From Celeribacter arenosi (GTDB lineage Bacteria > Pseudomonadota > Alphaproteobacteria > Rhodobacterales > Rhodobacteraceae): a stretch of DNA of 64,000 nt. The stretch lies in the NCBI RefSeq assembly GCF_039539485.1, contig NZ_BAABDF010000003.1, positions 124,001 through 188,000 on the forward strand, in the 5' to 3' direction. Positions 45,407 to 54,460 of the stretch are shown piece after piece. A model generated the notes under the pieces. That model searched no databases. It was given only the letters and a program-made list of their open reading frames with translations, and was not told where the DNA came from. How positions within the stretch are numbered: position 1 is the stretch's first letter; each line of letters opens with the position of its first letter. The position numbers were made by a program, and so were the translations under genes.

Positions 45407-46018
45407 ATGGCGAATTTTCACTATCACAACGATCTGCCCGACGGCCTTGATCTGGGCCCCGTGGTCGCTATCGATTGCGAAACGATGGGACTAAATCCGC
45501 ACCGCGACCGTCTCTGCCTTGTGCAAATGTCCGGCGGTGACGGAAATGCGCATCTCGTCCAGATCGAAAAGGGTCAGTCCGATGCACCGAATCTCTGCCG
45601 GATGCTCGAAGATCAGAATGTGCTCAAACTCTTCCATTTCGGACGTTTCGACATCGCGGCGATGTATCATGCCTTTGGCGCGCTGGCTCAGCCGGTCTAT
45701 TGCACCAAGATCGCGTCGAAACTCGTGCGCACCTATACGGATCGTCATGGGCTGAAGAATCTGCTCGATCAATTGCTGAAAACCGACATTTCGAAGTACC
45801 AGCAGATGAGCGACTGGGGTGCAAAGACTCTTACCGAAGCGCAACTCGACTATGCTGCCTCCGATGTTCTCTACCTCCACCAGCTCAAAGAAAAGCTCGA
45901 CGAGATGCTGGTGCGTGAAGGTCGCGATGACCTCGCGCAATCCTGTTTTGATTTCTTGCCGACCCGAGCAAGGCTGGACCTCGAAGGCTGGCCCGAAATC
46001 GACATTTTCTCGCACTGA
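45407..46018 (+). CDS. rnd: Ribonuclease D-like 3'-5' exonuclease
   Basis: The 203-residue product is a DEDDy exonuclease domain: VVAIDCETMGL (Asp, Glu), FHFGRFDIAAM (Asp) and LDYAASDVLYL (Tyr and Asp). It lacks the C-terminal HRDC domains of E. coli RNase D, so it is the short alphaproteobacterial form. The ATG at 45407 has GAGG 7 nt upstream; the frame is open back into the tRNA, which is not coding. It starts the rnd-kdsD-lpt cluster. Confidence 0.88.
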   Translation: MANFHYHNDLPDGLDLGPVVAIDCETMGLNPHRDRLCLVQMSGGDGNAHLVQIEKGQSDAPNLCRMLEDQNVLKLFHFGRFDIAAMYHAFGALAQPVYCTKIASKLVRTYTDRHGLKNLLDQLLKTDISKYQQMSDWGAKTLTEAQLDYAASDVLYLHQLKEKLDEMLVREGRDDLAQSCFDFLPTRARLDLEGWPEIDIFSH

Positions 46019-46025
46019 GGCTGGC

Positions 46026-46988
46026 ATGACCGACACTTCCGCATTTATCAAAACCGGACAACGCGTCATCCGCCGTGAAGCCGAAGCGCTCGCCTTACTG
46101 GCGGAATCACTGGGCACGGACTTCACGACGGCCACGCAGGCCATTCTCGCTTCCAAAGGCCGCGTAATCGTCACGGGAATGGGTAAATCCGGCCACGTGG
46201 GACGCAAAATTGCCGCGACCCTCGCATCTACTGGGACGCCTGCCCATTTCGTTCACCCCGCCGAAGCCAGCCACGGCGATCTCGGAATGATCGGGCCCGA
46301 TGATGTGGTTCTGGTGTTGTCGAACTCGGGGGAAACGCCCGAACTTGCAGACCTCATCGCCTACACGCGTCGCTTCGGGATCACTATGATCGGTATCGCA
46401 TCCAAGCCTGATAGCGCGCTGATCAGAGCCTGTGATGTGGGTCTAATCCTGCCCAAAGTGGAAGAAGCCTGCGATCAGGGGATCGTGCCAACCACATCGA
46501 CCACCATGACGCTGGCGCTTGGCGATGCCATCGCTATTGCCCTGATGGAAACACGCTCCTTCACCGCGGATAATTTCCGCCTGCTGCATCCGGGCGGAAA
46601 GCTTGGTGCACGCCTGACCAAGGTTCGCGACCTGATGCACACAGACATGCCATTGGTCAAAGCGGCCACTTCGATGCGTGCGGCGCTCGACGAAATTTCG
46701 GCCAAGGGATTCGGTGTCGTCGGCGTTCTCGACGATCAGGGCGGCCTCGCAGGGATCATCACCGATGGTGACCTGCGTCGCCACATTGACGGCCTACTGG
46801 ACAAAACGGCCGGTGACATCATGACCGCCAACCCGCTCACGATCGCTGCAGACGCCGTTGCGGAAAAGGCAGTGGCGCGGATGGATGAACGCTCGATCAC
46901 CTGCCTGTTTGTGCGGGATCCTGCCGATGACGGTCGCCCGTGCGGAATTTTGAAGATTCAGGACTGCTTGCGCGCGGGTGTCGTGTAG
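46026..46988 (+). CDS. kdsD: Arabinose-5-phosphate isomerase
   Basis: KdsD interconverts ribulose 5-phosphate and arabinose 5-phosphate, the first step to KDO. The 320-residue product has a SIS domain (VIVTGMGKSGHVGRKIAATL, LVLSNSGETPEL, with SHGDLGMI) and two C-terminal CBS repeats. Its ATG lies 7 bp after the rnd stop, so the genes are co-transcribed. KdsB, a later KDO enzyme, is at 57.6 kb. Confidence 0.95.
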   Translation: MTDTSAFIKTGQRVIRREAEALALLAESLGTDFTTATQAILASKGRVIVTGMGKSGHVGRKIAATLASTGTPAHFVHPAEASHGDLGMIGPDDVVLVLSNSGETPELADLIAYTRRFGITMIGIASKPDSALIRACDVGLILPKVEEACDQGIVPTTSTTMTLALGDAIAIALMETRSFTADNFRLLHPGGKLGARLTKVRDLMHTDMPLVKAATSMRAALDEISAKGFGVVGVLDDQGGLAGIITDGDLRRHIDGLLDKTAGDIMTANPLTIAADAVAEKAVARMDERSITCLFVRDPADDGRPCGILKIQDCLRAGVV

Positions 46989-46997
46989 AACGTGGCC

Positions 46998-47597
46998 ATG
47001 GCGCGCTACGACAACTCCCATTCCCGCTTTGTGGCCTACGCAAAGGTCATCCTTCCACTCGCAAGCCTTGCGATTCTGGCGACCCTATTCCTGTTCTCGC
47101 GCCGCCCCGACACGACAAGCACGATTCCCTATGCGCGGGTCGACATCGAAACGCTTGCACGTGAGCAGCGACTCGATGGCGCGTCCTTTGCAACCGTTCT
47201 CACCGATGGGGGAGAATTGTCCCTGAACGCGGACCGTGTGCGTCCCGATTTGTCGAATAACGACGTGATAAATGGCAGCACGATCTCGGGTGAACTTGCC
47301 CTTCCGGATGGAACGACTGTCACCCTCACGGCAAACGATGGCGTCATTGACGGACCAGGGCGGGTCGCAGAGCTTTCCGGTAGCGTTGTTGTACGCACCT
47401 CCAGCGCCTATTCGATCAAAACCGACAGGATCGCCGCCCTCCTGGATGCCTCGAAAATAGAAAGCCCCGGAGCCGTCGATGCAGAGGGGCCCGCAGGAAC
47501 AATTCACGCGGGCAGCATGGAAATCTCGGAGGTCGGGGTCGACAAGCAGTACCAACTGGTTTTCAAGAACGGGGTTAGGCTGATATATCAGCCTTGA
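46998..47597 (+). CDS. lptC: LPS export protein LptC
   Basis: LptC is the inner-membrane-anchored link that passes LPS from LptBFG to LptA. The product has about 199 residues and one N-terminal membrane helix (VILPLASLAILATLFLF), followed by a periplasmic beta-jellyroll domain. The ATG at 46998 or a GTG two codons earlier could start it. Sequence conservation is low, and gene order kdsD-lptC-lptA-lptB supports the call. Confidence 0.85.
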   Translation: MARYDNSHSRFVAYAKVILPLASLAILATLFLFSRRPDTTSTIPYARVDIETLAREQRLDGASFATVLTDGGELSLNADRVRPDLSNNDVINGSTISGELALPDGTTVTLTANDGVIDGPGRVAELSGSVVVRTSSAYSIKTDRIAALLDASKIESPGAVDAEGPAGTIHAGSMEISEVGVDKQYQLVFKNGVRLIYQP

Positions 47598-47614
47598 ACA
47601 TTCTGGGGGTTTAC

Positions 47615-48115
47615 GTGTCCGAGTTTCGAAAATTGGCATTTGCTCTGGCCCTTGCCGGCCTATTGCCCCTCGCGTCAGGCGCAATTGCACAGGGCACGTC
47701 CGTTGCATTTGGCAGTTTCCAGCATGATAGCACGCTTCCAATAGAGGTCACTTCCGACCAGCTTTCCGTGGCGCAGGAAACGGGTAAGGCAATTTTTTCC
47801 GGCAATGTTCTTGTTGGACAGGGTGAATTGAAGCTCTCGGCTGGCACGGTCGAAGTTATCTATGCCGAAGACACCGAAGAAATCGCGCGCCTGATGGCGT
47901 CCGGCGGCGTGACCATGACGAACGGAAACGAGGCTGTGGAGGCGCAGTCCGCAGACTACGACCTCAAATCCGCAACAGTTACCCTTACCGGTGATGTGAT
48001 TCTCACACAGGGCCCGAATGCGATTTCCGGTGAACGACTCGTGATTGATCTGGAAACCGGAAACGGCCAGATCGACGGACGTGTCCGCACAATTCTTCAG
48101 CCCGGATCAAAGTAG
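47615..48115 (+). CDS. lptA: LPS transport periplasmic protein LptA
   Basis: LptA forms the periplasmic bridge for LPS. The OstA-like domain shows LPIEVTSDQLSVAQETGKAIF and FSGNVLVGQGELKLSAG. A signal peptide (LAFALALAGLLPLASGAIAQ) is at the N-terminus. I take the GTG at 47615, which has a GGGGG tract upstream. A TTG at 47594 overlapping the lptC stop would add seven residues. The stop TAG overlaps the lptB GTG. Confidence 0.88.
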   Translation: MSEFRKLAFALALAGLLPLASGAIAQGTSVAFGSFQHDSTLPIEVTSDQLSVAQETGKAIFSGNVLVGQGELKLSAGTVEVIYAEDTEEIARLMASGGVTMTNGNEAVEAQSADYDLKSATVTLTGDVILTQGPNAISGERLVIDLETGNGQIDGRVRTILQPGSK

Positions 48116-48846
48116 TGGAACCGGAACGCGGGCTCAGGGTCCGAAATCTGCGAAAGGGCTACAAGCGTCGCACGGTTATTCGCGATGTCACGCTCGATCT
48201 CGATCGAGGCGAGGTTGTCGCCCTGCTCGGACCGAACGGATCGGGCAAGACAACCTGCTTTTACTCAATTGCCGGCTTGGTAATGCCCGAAGCCGGTCAG
48301 GTCATTGTCGATGGCCGCGACATTACGCTGCTACCTATGTATCGCCGCGCAAAGCTTGGAATCGGCTATCTCCCTCAGGAAGCGTCGATTTTCCGCGGGC
48401 TCTGTGTCGAAGACAACATTCTCGCAATTCTGGAAGTCGCGGAAAAAGACCCGCTGGTGCGCCGCGAGCGGTTAGAGGATCTGTTGTCCGAGTTCTCAAT
48501 CGCCCATTTGCGACGTGCGCCTGCATTGGCCCTTTCGGGTGGGGAACGGCGGCGCGTTGAGATCGCAAGATGCCTTGCCGCGAACCCTTCCTACGTGCTG
48601 CTCGACGAACCTTTCGCAGGCGTGGACCCGATCGCCGTCGCGGAAATCCGTGGGCTCGTTTCCGATCTCAAAAACCGCCAGATCGGCGTTCTGATCACAG
48701 ACCATAACGTTCAGGAAACATTGGGAATTATCGACCGTGCATACATCCTGCATGATGGGCAGGTTCTTATGTCCGGCACACGCGATGAAATCGTGGCCGA
48801 TGAAACGGTCAGACGGGTTTACCTAGGTGACAATTTCCGTATCTGA
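48115..48846 (+). CDS. lptB: LPS export ABC transporter ATP-binding protein LptB
   Basis: LptB drives LPS extraction with LptFG, which are not in this window. The 243-residue product has Walker A GPNGSGKTT, signature LSGGERRRVEIAR, Walker B YVLLDEPFAGVDP and the LptB-typical GIGYLPQEASIF. It starts with a GTG overlapping the lptA stop. In many proteobacteria rpoN follows; here hpf follows after 242 bp. Confidence 0.95.
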   Translation: MEPERGLRVRNLRKGYKRRTVIRDVTLDLDRGEVVALLGPNGSGKTTCFYSIAGLVMPEAGQVIVDGRDITLLPMYRRAKLGIGYLPQEASIFRGLCVEDNILAILEVAEKDPLVRRERLEDLLSEFSIAHLRRAPALALSGGERRRVEIARCLAANPSYVLLDEPFAGVDPIAVAEIRGLVSDLKNRQIGVLITDHNVQETLGIIDRAYILHDGQVLMSGTRDEIVADETVRRVYLGDNFRI

Positions 48847-49088
48847 CCCACCGGTTTCTATTGACTCTACCCCCCTAATTGCCGCCAAATACAGGTGATG
48901 CATAACCATCGTCCCAAGGCACGCGCCACATTGATCCTTCCGACCAAGGCGCTTTTGCACCGGTCCCCAAAAGACGCGGCGGCGAAGCTGGACATGGGCA
49001 TCACATCCCGTACCGACGGAAAACCTTTGGCCTCAACGGAACACCCTCGTTCCGTGGATGAAGCCTGACACAAAGAAGGAGGTATCTC

Positions 49089-49664
49089 ATGCGGTATCAG
49101 ATCAGTGGTAAGCAAATCGACATTGGCGAAGCGCTTCAGACACACGTTCAAAACGAACTCTCCGAAGTGATCAAGAAATACGCCGAGCGCCCCACCGACG
49201 CGCACGTCGTCTTCTCGAAAAACGGCGCAGAGTTCAATTGCGAGGCGGTCGTCCACCTCTCCACCGGTCTAACGGCGCAAGCCAGCGCCCACGCCCATGA
49301 AATCTATGCTGCGTTCGAAGCATGTGCGGAGAAAATGGAGAAACAACTTAGACGGTACAAACGCCGCCTGAAAGACCACCATAAGGACCGTACGGAGCCT
49401 GTTGAAATCTTCGGAGCTTCACAGTATATCCTCGCCGCGTCCGAACACGAAGACGATCAAGAGCCCGATACACTGCAGCCAATGATCATCGCGGAGATGC
49501 AAACGCGTGTTCCTACACTCTCCGTTGGTGAAGCGGTGATGCAGATGGAACTCGCCGGCGCACCGGTTCTCGTGTTCAGGAACGAAGGAAAGACAGAAGT
49601 TAATGTCGTCTACCGACGCCCGGACGGGAACATCGGTTGGATTGACCCGAATAACGCAAGTTAG
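49089..49664 (+). CDS. hpf: Ribosome hibernation-promoting factor, long form
   Basis: HPF binds the ribosome A/P site and dimerises 70S ribosomes in stationary phase. The 191-residue product has the N-terminal ribosome-binding domain (MRYQISGKQIDIGEALQTHV) and the C-terminal dimerisation domain of the long form (TLSVGEAVMQMELAGAPVLV, EVNVVYRRPDGNIGWI). A perfect AAGGAGG stands 7 nt before the ATG. A short hairpin (ACGGAAC-ACCCTC-GTTCCGT) is in its leader. It is followed by ptsN. Confidence 0.95.
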   Translation: MRYQISGKQIDIGEALQTHVQNELSEVIKKYAERPTDAHVVFSKNGAEFNCEAVVHLSTGLTAQASAHAHEIYAAFEACAEKMEKQLRRYKRRLKDHHKDRTEPVEIFGASQYILAASEHEDDQEPDTLQPMIIAEMQTRVPTLSVGEAVMQMELAGAPVLVFRNEGKTEVNVVYRRPDGNIGWIDPNNAS

Positions 49665-49712
49665 AAAGGCCCGTTTGCCGCCGCATATAGACGGAACGGG
49701 ACCAGTACCTGA

Positions 49713-50177
49713 ATGGACATAACGAAATTACTCGAACCGCAGGCCGTTAAGGTCGTCGGCAAGATGACCAGTAAAAAACGCCTGTTTCAGGATCTGGGTG
49801 ACATTGCGGCGGCAGCCTATGGTCTGTCGGCGAATGATACCGTTGACGCCTTGCAGGAGCGCGAGAGCCTCGGCCCCACCGGTGTGGGGCACGGGGTCGC
49901 GCTCCCCCATGCACGCCTAGAAGGTCTCGACCGTATTGTCGGGGCCTTCGTCCGCCTCGAGAAAGCGATGGATTTCGACGCCGTAGACCGGCAGCCGGTT
50001 GATCTGGTCTTTGCTCTCTTTGCGCCTGCAGAGTCGGGCGTTGACCACCTAAAAGCACTGGCGCTCGTCTCGCGCACCATGCGTGACCCCGACATTTGTG
50101 CAAAGCTTCGTGCAAATGCCGACGCAGCAACGCTTCACGCGATCCTTGCCGCAGGTCCGGCGGTGAAAGCCGCCTAA
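49713..50177 (+). CDS. ptsN: PTS IIA-like nitrogen regulatory protein
   Basis: EIIA-Ntr is the output protein of the nitrogen phosphotransferase system. The 154-residue product has the EIIA fold and the phosphorylated His in GVGHGVALPHARL. Its place after hpf is conserved in proteobacteria. It is convergent with the sulfotransferase gene, 10 bp away. Confidence 0.95.
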   Translation: MDITKLLEPQAVKVVGKMTSKKRLFQDLGDIAAAAYGLSANDTVDALQERESLGPTGVGHGVALPHARLEGLDRIVGAFVRLEKAMDFDAVDRQPVDLVFALFAPAESGVDHLKALALVSRTMRDPDICAKLRANADAATLHAILAAGPAVKAA

Positions 50178-50187
50178 GCACACCTGC

Positions 50188-51612
50188 TTATCGCCAAGGG
50201 CCGAACCCGAACATCATGTAATCTCGTTGATAGGCGGCTTTGACCGCCTCTTCGATTTGCGCATCGTAGAAATCCGCGAGGGCGTAAACGCCGTCGTCAT
50301 CGGGTTGCGGCACGTCAATCGCGTTACAACCAACGCTTGCTGCGAGCGATGGCAATAGCTGCCCCATTTCGTCCTCACGGATTAGGTGATCGGGAAATCC
50401 GAATTCGCCGAACCCCTTGATAACCTCGGACTGGGTTGCCCACCCGCCATCAACGCGCACCGATGTCTGCCCCCCCAAGTTCCCGCGCACAAAGTCGGCG
50501 AATTTCAGAAACGCCTCACGGTGACGTTCCAATGTGTAATCCGCGTCAGGCGCACCTTCGCTCAGAGGTAGCTTATAGGTCGCTCGCAACACATTCCTGA
50601 TCTCGGAAAAAGTGTCGGCAGAAAACGACGCGAAGTGCCGGCAGAAAACGCGGTGGAGTCGTTCAACTGGATGGGGCAGCACCACAAAACTCCGGTGGCC
50701 CTTATTCTTGCGTTTCCATTGGCGCAGCGACTTTTGAGTGAACCCGGCCTTCAATTGCTCTTTGTGCACCTCATCGAGTGCAGCAAGCCAGGCTGTAACG
50801 GCCTGATCCGGCCCGCCACGCATGGGCATGTAGAGAATCGGACTTTCCGCCGCCGCAACAAACGTCGGAACTGCAGGTCCACGGGCAGGTTCGAAGTTCG
50901 GGGTGTTCCCAAGGTTGAAGTGATCAATCGACCCCAAGGCTGCGACCATCTCGTCATAGTTTCGCACCTTGTCTTCGAGGCTCGCGGGGTTTTGCACCTT
51001 GGTCTTTTGCACTGTACGGCCACGAACCTCATCAACACCGAGATACCGCGCCATGCCGTTGATGACGTCTATGTCCTGAATGTCTTCGTAGTTCAGATAA
51101 AATCCGGTCTGACCCCGGGTCTGCAGAGCGCGCTGCAGGAAGAGTTGAAACCGCTTCACCTCGTCTAGAGTCCGCTCGAATTCATCCCGCTCAAAGGTGA
51201 TCTGCGCGGTCTTCGCGTCCTTCAAGTCGCCCAACCGCCACTGACCGGTTTCAGTTGCAATTTTCCGCGACACATAGCTTTCGAGCGGGTTTCGGGTCAA
51301 AATCACCTTCGCACATCGGGGATCATCAATGATGTGCTGCAACACGCGCGGGTCATGGTTGTGAAAGAAACGAAACCCCGCCAAGCCATCGGTTTTTTCC
51401 CGCAGCCGGTTGAGGAGAACCAATGGATCTGCCTCCCGCTGAGGCAGGCTAACCCCTAAAAGCTCTTCCTTTTTAGCCTTTCCGATAAAATGCGGATTGA
51501 AGACTTCGCCCCAACATTTCAGGCCGAAATACGCGTTGATATTCTCTTCCAGAAAATTGGACCCTGTCCGCATCTCGGCGAAAATCACGAAGTAATCAAA
51601 GGTCTCGGACAT
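50188..51612 (-). CDS. Sulfotransferase, possibly two fused sulfotransferase-like domains
   Basis: The 474-residue product begins with a PAPS-binding loop, IFAEMRTGSNFLEEN (10-24), and a 3'-phosphate motif, VILTRNPLESYVSRK (103-117). Both are like Stf0-type sulfotransferases. The second half (about 307-473) looks like the C-terminal part of family 2 sulfotransferases: FVVLPHPVERLHRVF, IREDEMGQLL and YQRDYMMFGFG. No second PAPS loop is seen. It heads toward a glycosyltransferase gene on the same strand, 3 bp apart. A role in sulfating a surface glycan is inferred. Confidence 0.8.
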   Translation of the reverse strand: MSETFDYFVIFAEMRTGSNFLEENINAYFGLKCWGEVFNPHFIGKAKKEELLGVSLPQREADPLVLLNRLREKTDGLAGFRFFHNHDPRVLQHIIDDPRCAKVILTRNPLESYVSRKIATETGQWRLGDLKDAKTAQITFERDEFERTLDEVKRFQLFLQRALQTRGQTGFYLNYEDIQDIDVINGMARYLGVDEVRGRTVQKTKVQNPASLEDKVRNYDEMVAALGSIDHFNLGNTPNFEPARGPAVPTFVAAAESPILYMPMRGGPDQAVTAWLAALDEVHKEQLKAGFTQKSLRQWKRKNKGHRSFVVLPHPVERLHRVFCRHFASFSADTFSEIRNVLRATYKLPLSEGAPDADYTLERHREAFLKFADFVRGNLGGQTSVRVDGGWATQSEVIKGFGEFGFPDHLIREDEMGQLLPSLAASVGCNAIDVPQPDDDGVYALADFYDAQIEEAVKAAYQRDYMMFGFGPWR

Positions 51613-51615
51613 GCG

Positions 51616-53313
51616 CTATTTCACCAGGTAAGGACGTTTCGGACGATCCGCGGGCGCGTCGACGGGACCATTAACAGGAAAATCGCCCATCAGATGCGGA
51701 TTCATACCCTGATTTTTGAGATTTTGCAGGAACTGTCCAAACCCTGTGAGGTCACGAAGCTTCGGTAGGTCCGTAAGGCGGCGATGGTCACGTGGCCCGA
51801 TCTCGTCGATGATCGCTTGTAATGGCTCCAATTGCGACTCAACAAAGTCGGCCATGGTCCATATCCGCACGCGCGCCTTAACGTGTTGCGTGCGCAGAAT
51901 GCTAAGGTGTTCGGCCTCAATCTTCTGCAAACGCGCTGCCGTGCGACGAATTTCATCAAACGGCTTGTTCGCACGAAAAAGGGACACAGCCCAAGCTCCC
52001 GCAATGACGGAAATCTGCGCATTGGGATCCGTCGCGATCATCCAGTTGATTTCCTGGTTGTCGCGCGGCCCGAACATAAAACATTGCCGTTCACCGCGTG
52101 TGTTCCAGATCAGCGACGTTAGAAATCCACAGGGGTTATAGTCGCGCAACTTCGCGTGGTCGGTAAGGGCGCCAGAATAGGCCGTCTGCCCGCCTGCAAA
52201 CTCGGCGCGCTCGGGTGCGTAGAGGTGCCCGTGGACGCGCGCGCCCGAAACCCGCACCAGCCAAGGCTCGAAGTCCTCGTATAAGTCCGCAAAACCTTCG
52301 AACACCGAATAGCCTGCGCTGGTTTTTCCATTGCCTTTACCATGACCCGGCATTCGGCTCTGCATGTAGAGACCTTCTCGCCCCATCACGCGGCGCTCCA
52401 ACGCCTTTGCAAATATCCGGTCGATTTTTCCCGGGTTCGGTTCGGCGCCCGTCATCGGGTTGGATTTGCGGTCCAGAAAACTCTCGTAGAGACGATCCGC
52501 ATGGGGCCAAATCTTTCGCGCGACAAAGCAATCCGAGCGGCGCAAAAGCTGCAAGTGATCGTCGTAGAAAACGTGCGGTTTGCCCTGATGATCAAACTTC
52601 GAAAGCGTCAACGTCCGACTCTCGACTTGGCTCGAATGCAGCCGAACCAGGGTCTGATAGTAGCTTTCGTCAGGGATCCACACGCGCTCGAAATATTTGT
52701 CGTAAACGGGCCGGTTTGGGTCTTCGAGAATTGCCGTGAGTGTCGCCCGCGTCAGGCACCACCATTGCGATCCCATATGGGGAACCAGTCCTGCCGGAAT
52801 GCGGCGTTTGAACCCGAGCCTGCGTTGCAAAGCGACATATCGATCAAACAATCTGCGCCGACGTTTCCACGAGAACGGAAAGCGCAACGTAAACCGTTCG
52901 ATATCGAGCCCGCCAACTGTCCAGACCACGTCCTCCGTCGTTACGCTTTCGATGAAATCCGTGTTGGGCCGCGCGGCAAGATAGGTCTGCAAATCACCGA
53001 CAGGTCTGAGAGGAAGGCATGACCCCGACGCGAGGTAGACATGCTGCACCTCGGGAAACTTTTCGAGCATCAGGGTCGATGCATCCTGCGATGCCGCTAC
53101 AAGGGACCACGTGCCCCATTCGCAGGCATGTCGTTTGGAGAACAAAACGTTCTCGAGATCGGCAAGCTTTTGTATGAACCGGCTCGAAATGTCTTTCGAA
53201 ACCCTCTTGTCGATATGAATCACAACCGGACAGCCCTGCTCCGCCCAGTGCCGCGCGAGCTGTTCTGCGCGGTGAAGCTCGGCGTGGACCAACATGACAA
53301 CGCCGACACTCAT
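51616..53313 (-). CDS. Core-2/I-branching-type glycosyltransferase
   Basis: The 565-residue product has an N-terminal domain of the Core-2/I-branching beta-1,6-N-acetylglucosaminyltransferase family (GT14): MSVGVVMLVHAELHRAEQL, VVIHIDKRV, VYLASGSCLPLRPV and HMGSQWWCLTRATL. The C-terminal about 250 residues are a separate domain I do not recognise. It overlaps the upstream glycosyltransferase gene by 4 bp and leads into the sulfotransferase, so the three form one unit. Confidence 0.8.
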   Translation of the reverse strand: MSVGVVMLVHAELHRAEQLARHWAEQGCPVVIHIDKRVSKDISSRFIQKLADLENVLFSKRHACEWGTWSLVAASQDASTLMLEKFPEVQHVYLASGSCLPLRPVGDLQTYLAARPNTDFIESVTTEDVVWTVGGLDIERFTLRFPFSWKRRRRLFDRYVALQRRLGFKRRIPAGLVPHMGSQWWCLTRATLTAILEDPNRPVYDKYFERVWIPDESYYQTLVRLHSSQVESRTLTLSKFDHQGKPHVFYDDHLQLLRRSDCFVARKIWPHADRLYESFLDRKSNPMTGAEPNPGKIDRIFAKALERRVMGREGLYMQSRMPGHGKGNGKTSAGYSVFEGFADLYEDFEPWLVRVSGARVHGHLYAPERAEFAGGQTAYSGALTDHAKLRDYNPCGFLTSLIWNTRGERQCFMFGPRDNQEINWMIATDPNAQISVIAGAWAVSLFRANKPFDEIRRTAARLQKIEAEHLSILRTQHVKARVRIWTMADFVESQLEPLQAIIDEIGPRDHRRLTDLPKLRDLTGFGQFLQNLKNQGMNPHLMGDFPVNGPVDAPADRPKRPYLVK

Positions 53314-54341
53314 GCCCAGTTTCCCTTGGACATCAGGCCGAGAATCTCGAGTTGTCGCCAGTTGATGTATTTTTCAGACCAGTTGCACCAAAGATCCGGA
53401 TCCTCGGACAGCCTGCTGTTGTAGGCGAGGTATTCCCGGCTACCCGCGTAATGCTCGCGGCGACGCAATTCTTCCTGCGTCTTCTCCACGAAGGTATCCA
53501 GAAACTTGGCGTGCAAAAGCGCGCCCGCCGCCATCTCGCCACCCTCGGTATCAAAAACCGCATTCAACCCGCGCGGCAAGAGCATGTGGGTTGACTGAAC
53601 GTAGGTATAAGAGCGGTGCCATTTGACCAGCGGGATCTTGTTCAATGACGGCGCGTTGTAGGGATCTTCGTGGAAAAACACGCGCGCTCTGGGACCGCCC
53701 TGTATCCAGAGATTCCCATAGTCTTCATTCTTGCTGACCATGTAGTTGCCACTGTCGAACCACTGCGCGATCTCGAACGGGTTCTGGCCTTCGCGGTAAG
53801 GCTGCGCATCGATCCGGCCCTTGGGGTACATGTCAATCAACATGGCCGGAAATGACCGTCGACCTGAACTATCCAGCCAATCTGTCAACGCCTTCACCGG
53901 ACGCGTGTCCGAGAACGGGAATATGAAGAACTCGTCCGGATCGACGGTCAGCGTCCAATGCCCATGACAGTGTTTTCGGGCAATCCAGTTCACCCAATGG
54001 ACGCCAAAACGTGCCTTCTTGTAACTCGCGGTTGTGTGCCAGAGCGTGACATCCTGTTGGCCGGTCAGATATTCGCGGGACCCATCGTCGCTATCGTTGT
54101 CGATGAACAGGAAATGCGACACGCCGAGTTTGCGGTAATACGACATGAAATAGGGCAGGCGGATGCGCTCGTTTCGCAGGGTGCAGACCAGCAGTACGTC
54201 ATCGGGCCGGATATGCGACAGGTTGTTTTGGACAAACCTCAACTCGCGGCTTTTTCGAAAGGCACGCCAAAGGCGTTGCTTGCGCCGCATTCTGAGACGA
54301 TATCGAATGAAACGATTCAATGGTCCGCACGTTCCCCGCAT
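53310..54341 (-). CDS. Glycosyltransferase family 2-like protein
   Basis: The 343-residue product has LLVCTLRNERIRLPYFM, FLFIDNDSDDGSREYL and WTLTVDPDEFFIFPF. This is a GT-A fold with the metal-binding DPD of the Glyco_tranf_2_4 (GT92-like) group. A basic N-terminal region precedes the domain. It is clearly paralogous to the next gene upstream and overlaps the Core-2-type gene by 4 bp. The sugar transferred is unknown. Confidence 0.82.
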   Translation of the reverse strand: MRGTCGPLNRFIRYRLRMRRKQRLWRAFRKSRELRFVQNNLSHIRPDDVLLVCTLRNERIRLPYFMSYYRKLGVSHFLFIDNDSDDGSREYLTGQQDVTLWHTTASYKKARFGVHWVNWIARKHCHGHWTLTVDPDEFFIFPFSDTRPVKALTDWLDSSGRRSFPAMLIDMYPKGRIDAQPYREGQNPFEIAQWFDSGNYMVSKNEDYGNLWIQGGPRARVFFHEDPYNAPSLNKIPLVKWHRSYTYVQSTHMLLPRGLNAVFDTEGGEMAAGALLHAKFLDTFVEKTQEELRRREHYAGSREYLAYNSRLSEDPDLWCNWSEKYINWRQLEILGLMSKGNWA

Positions 54342-54460
54342 TATACCTACGCAGATACGTCATCTGCCGAGGTCCGCGATGGCACATGATCCACCGCACT
54401 TTTTATTTATAACTAGGGCTATTCTTCCATTGGGTAAACAACCCATGATGTGGTGCCAGG

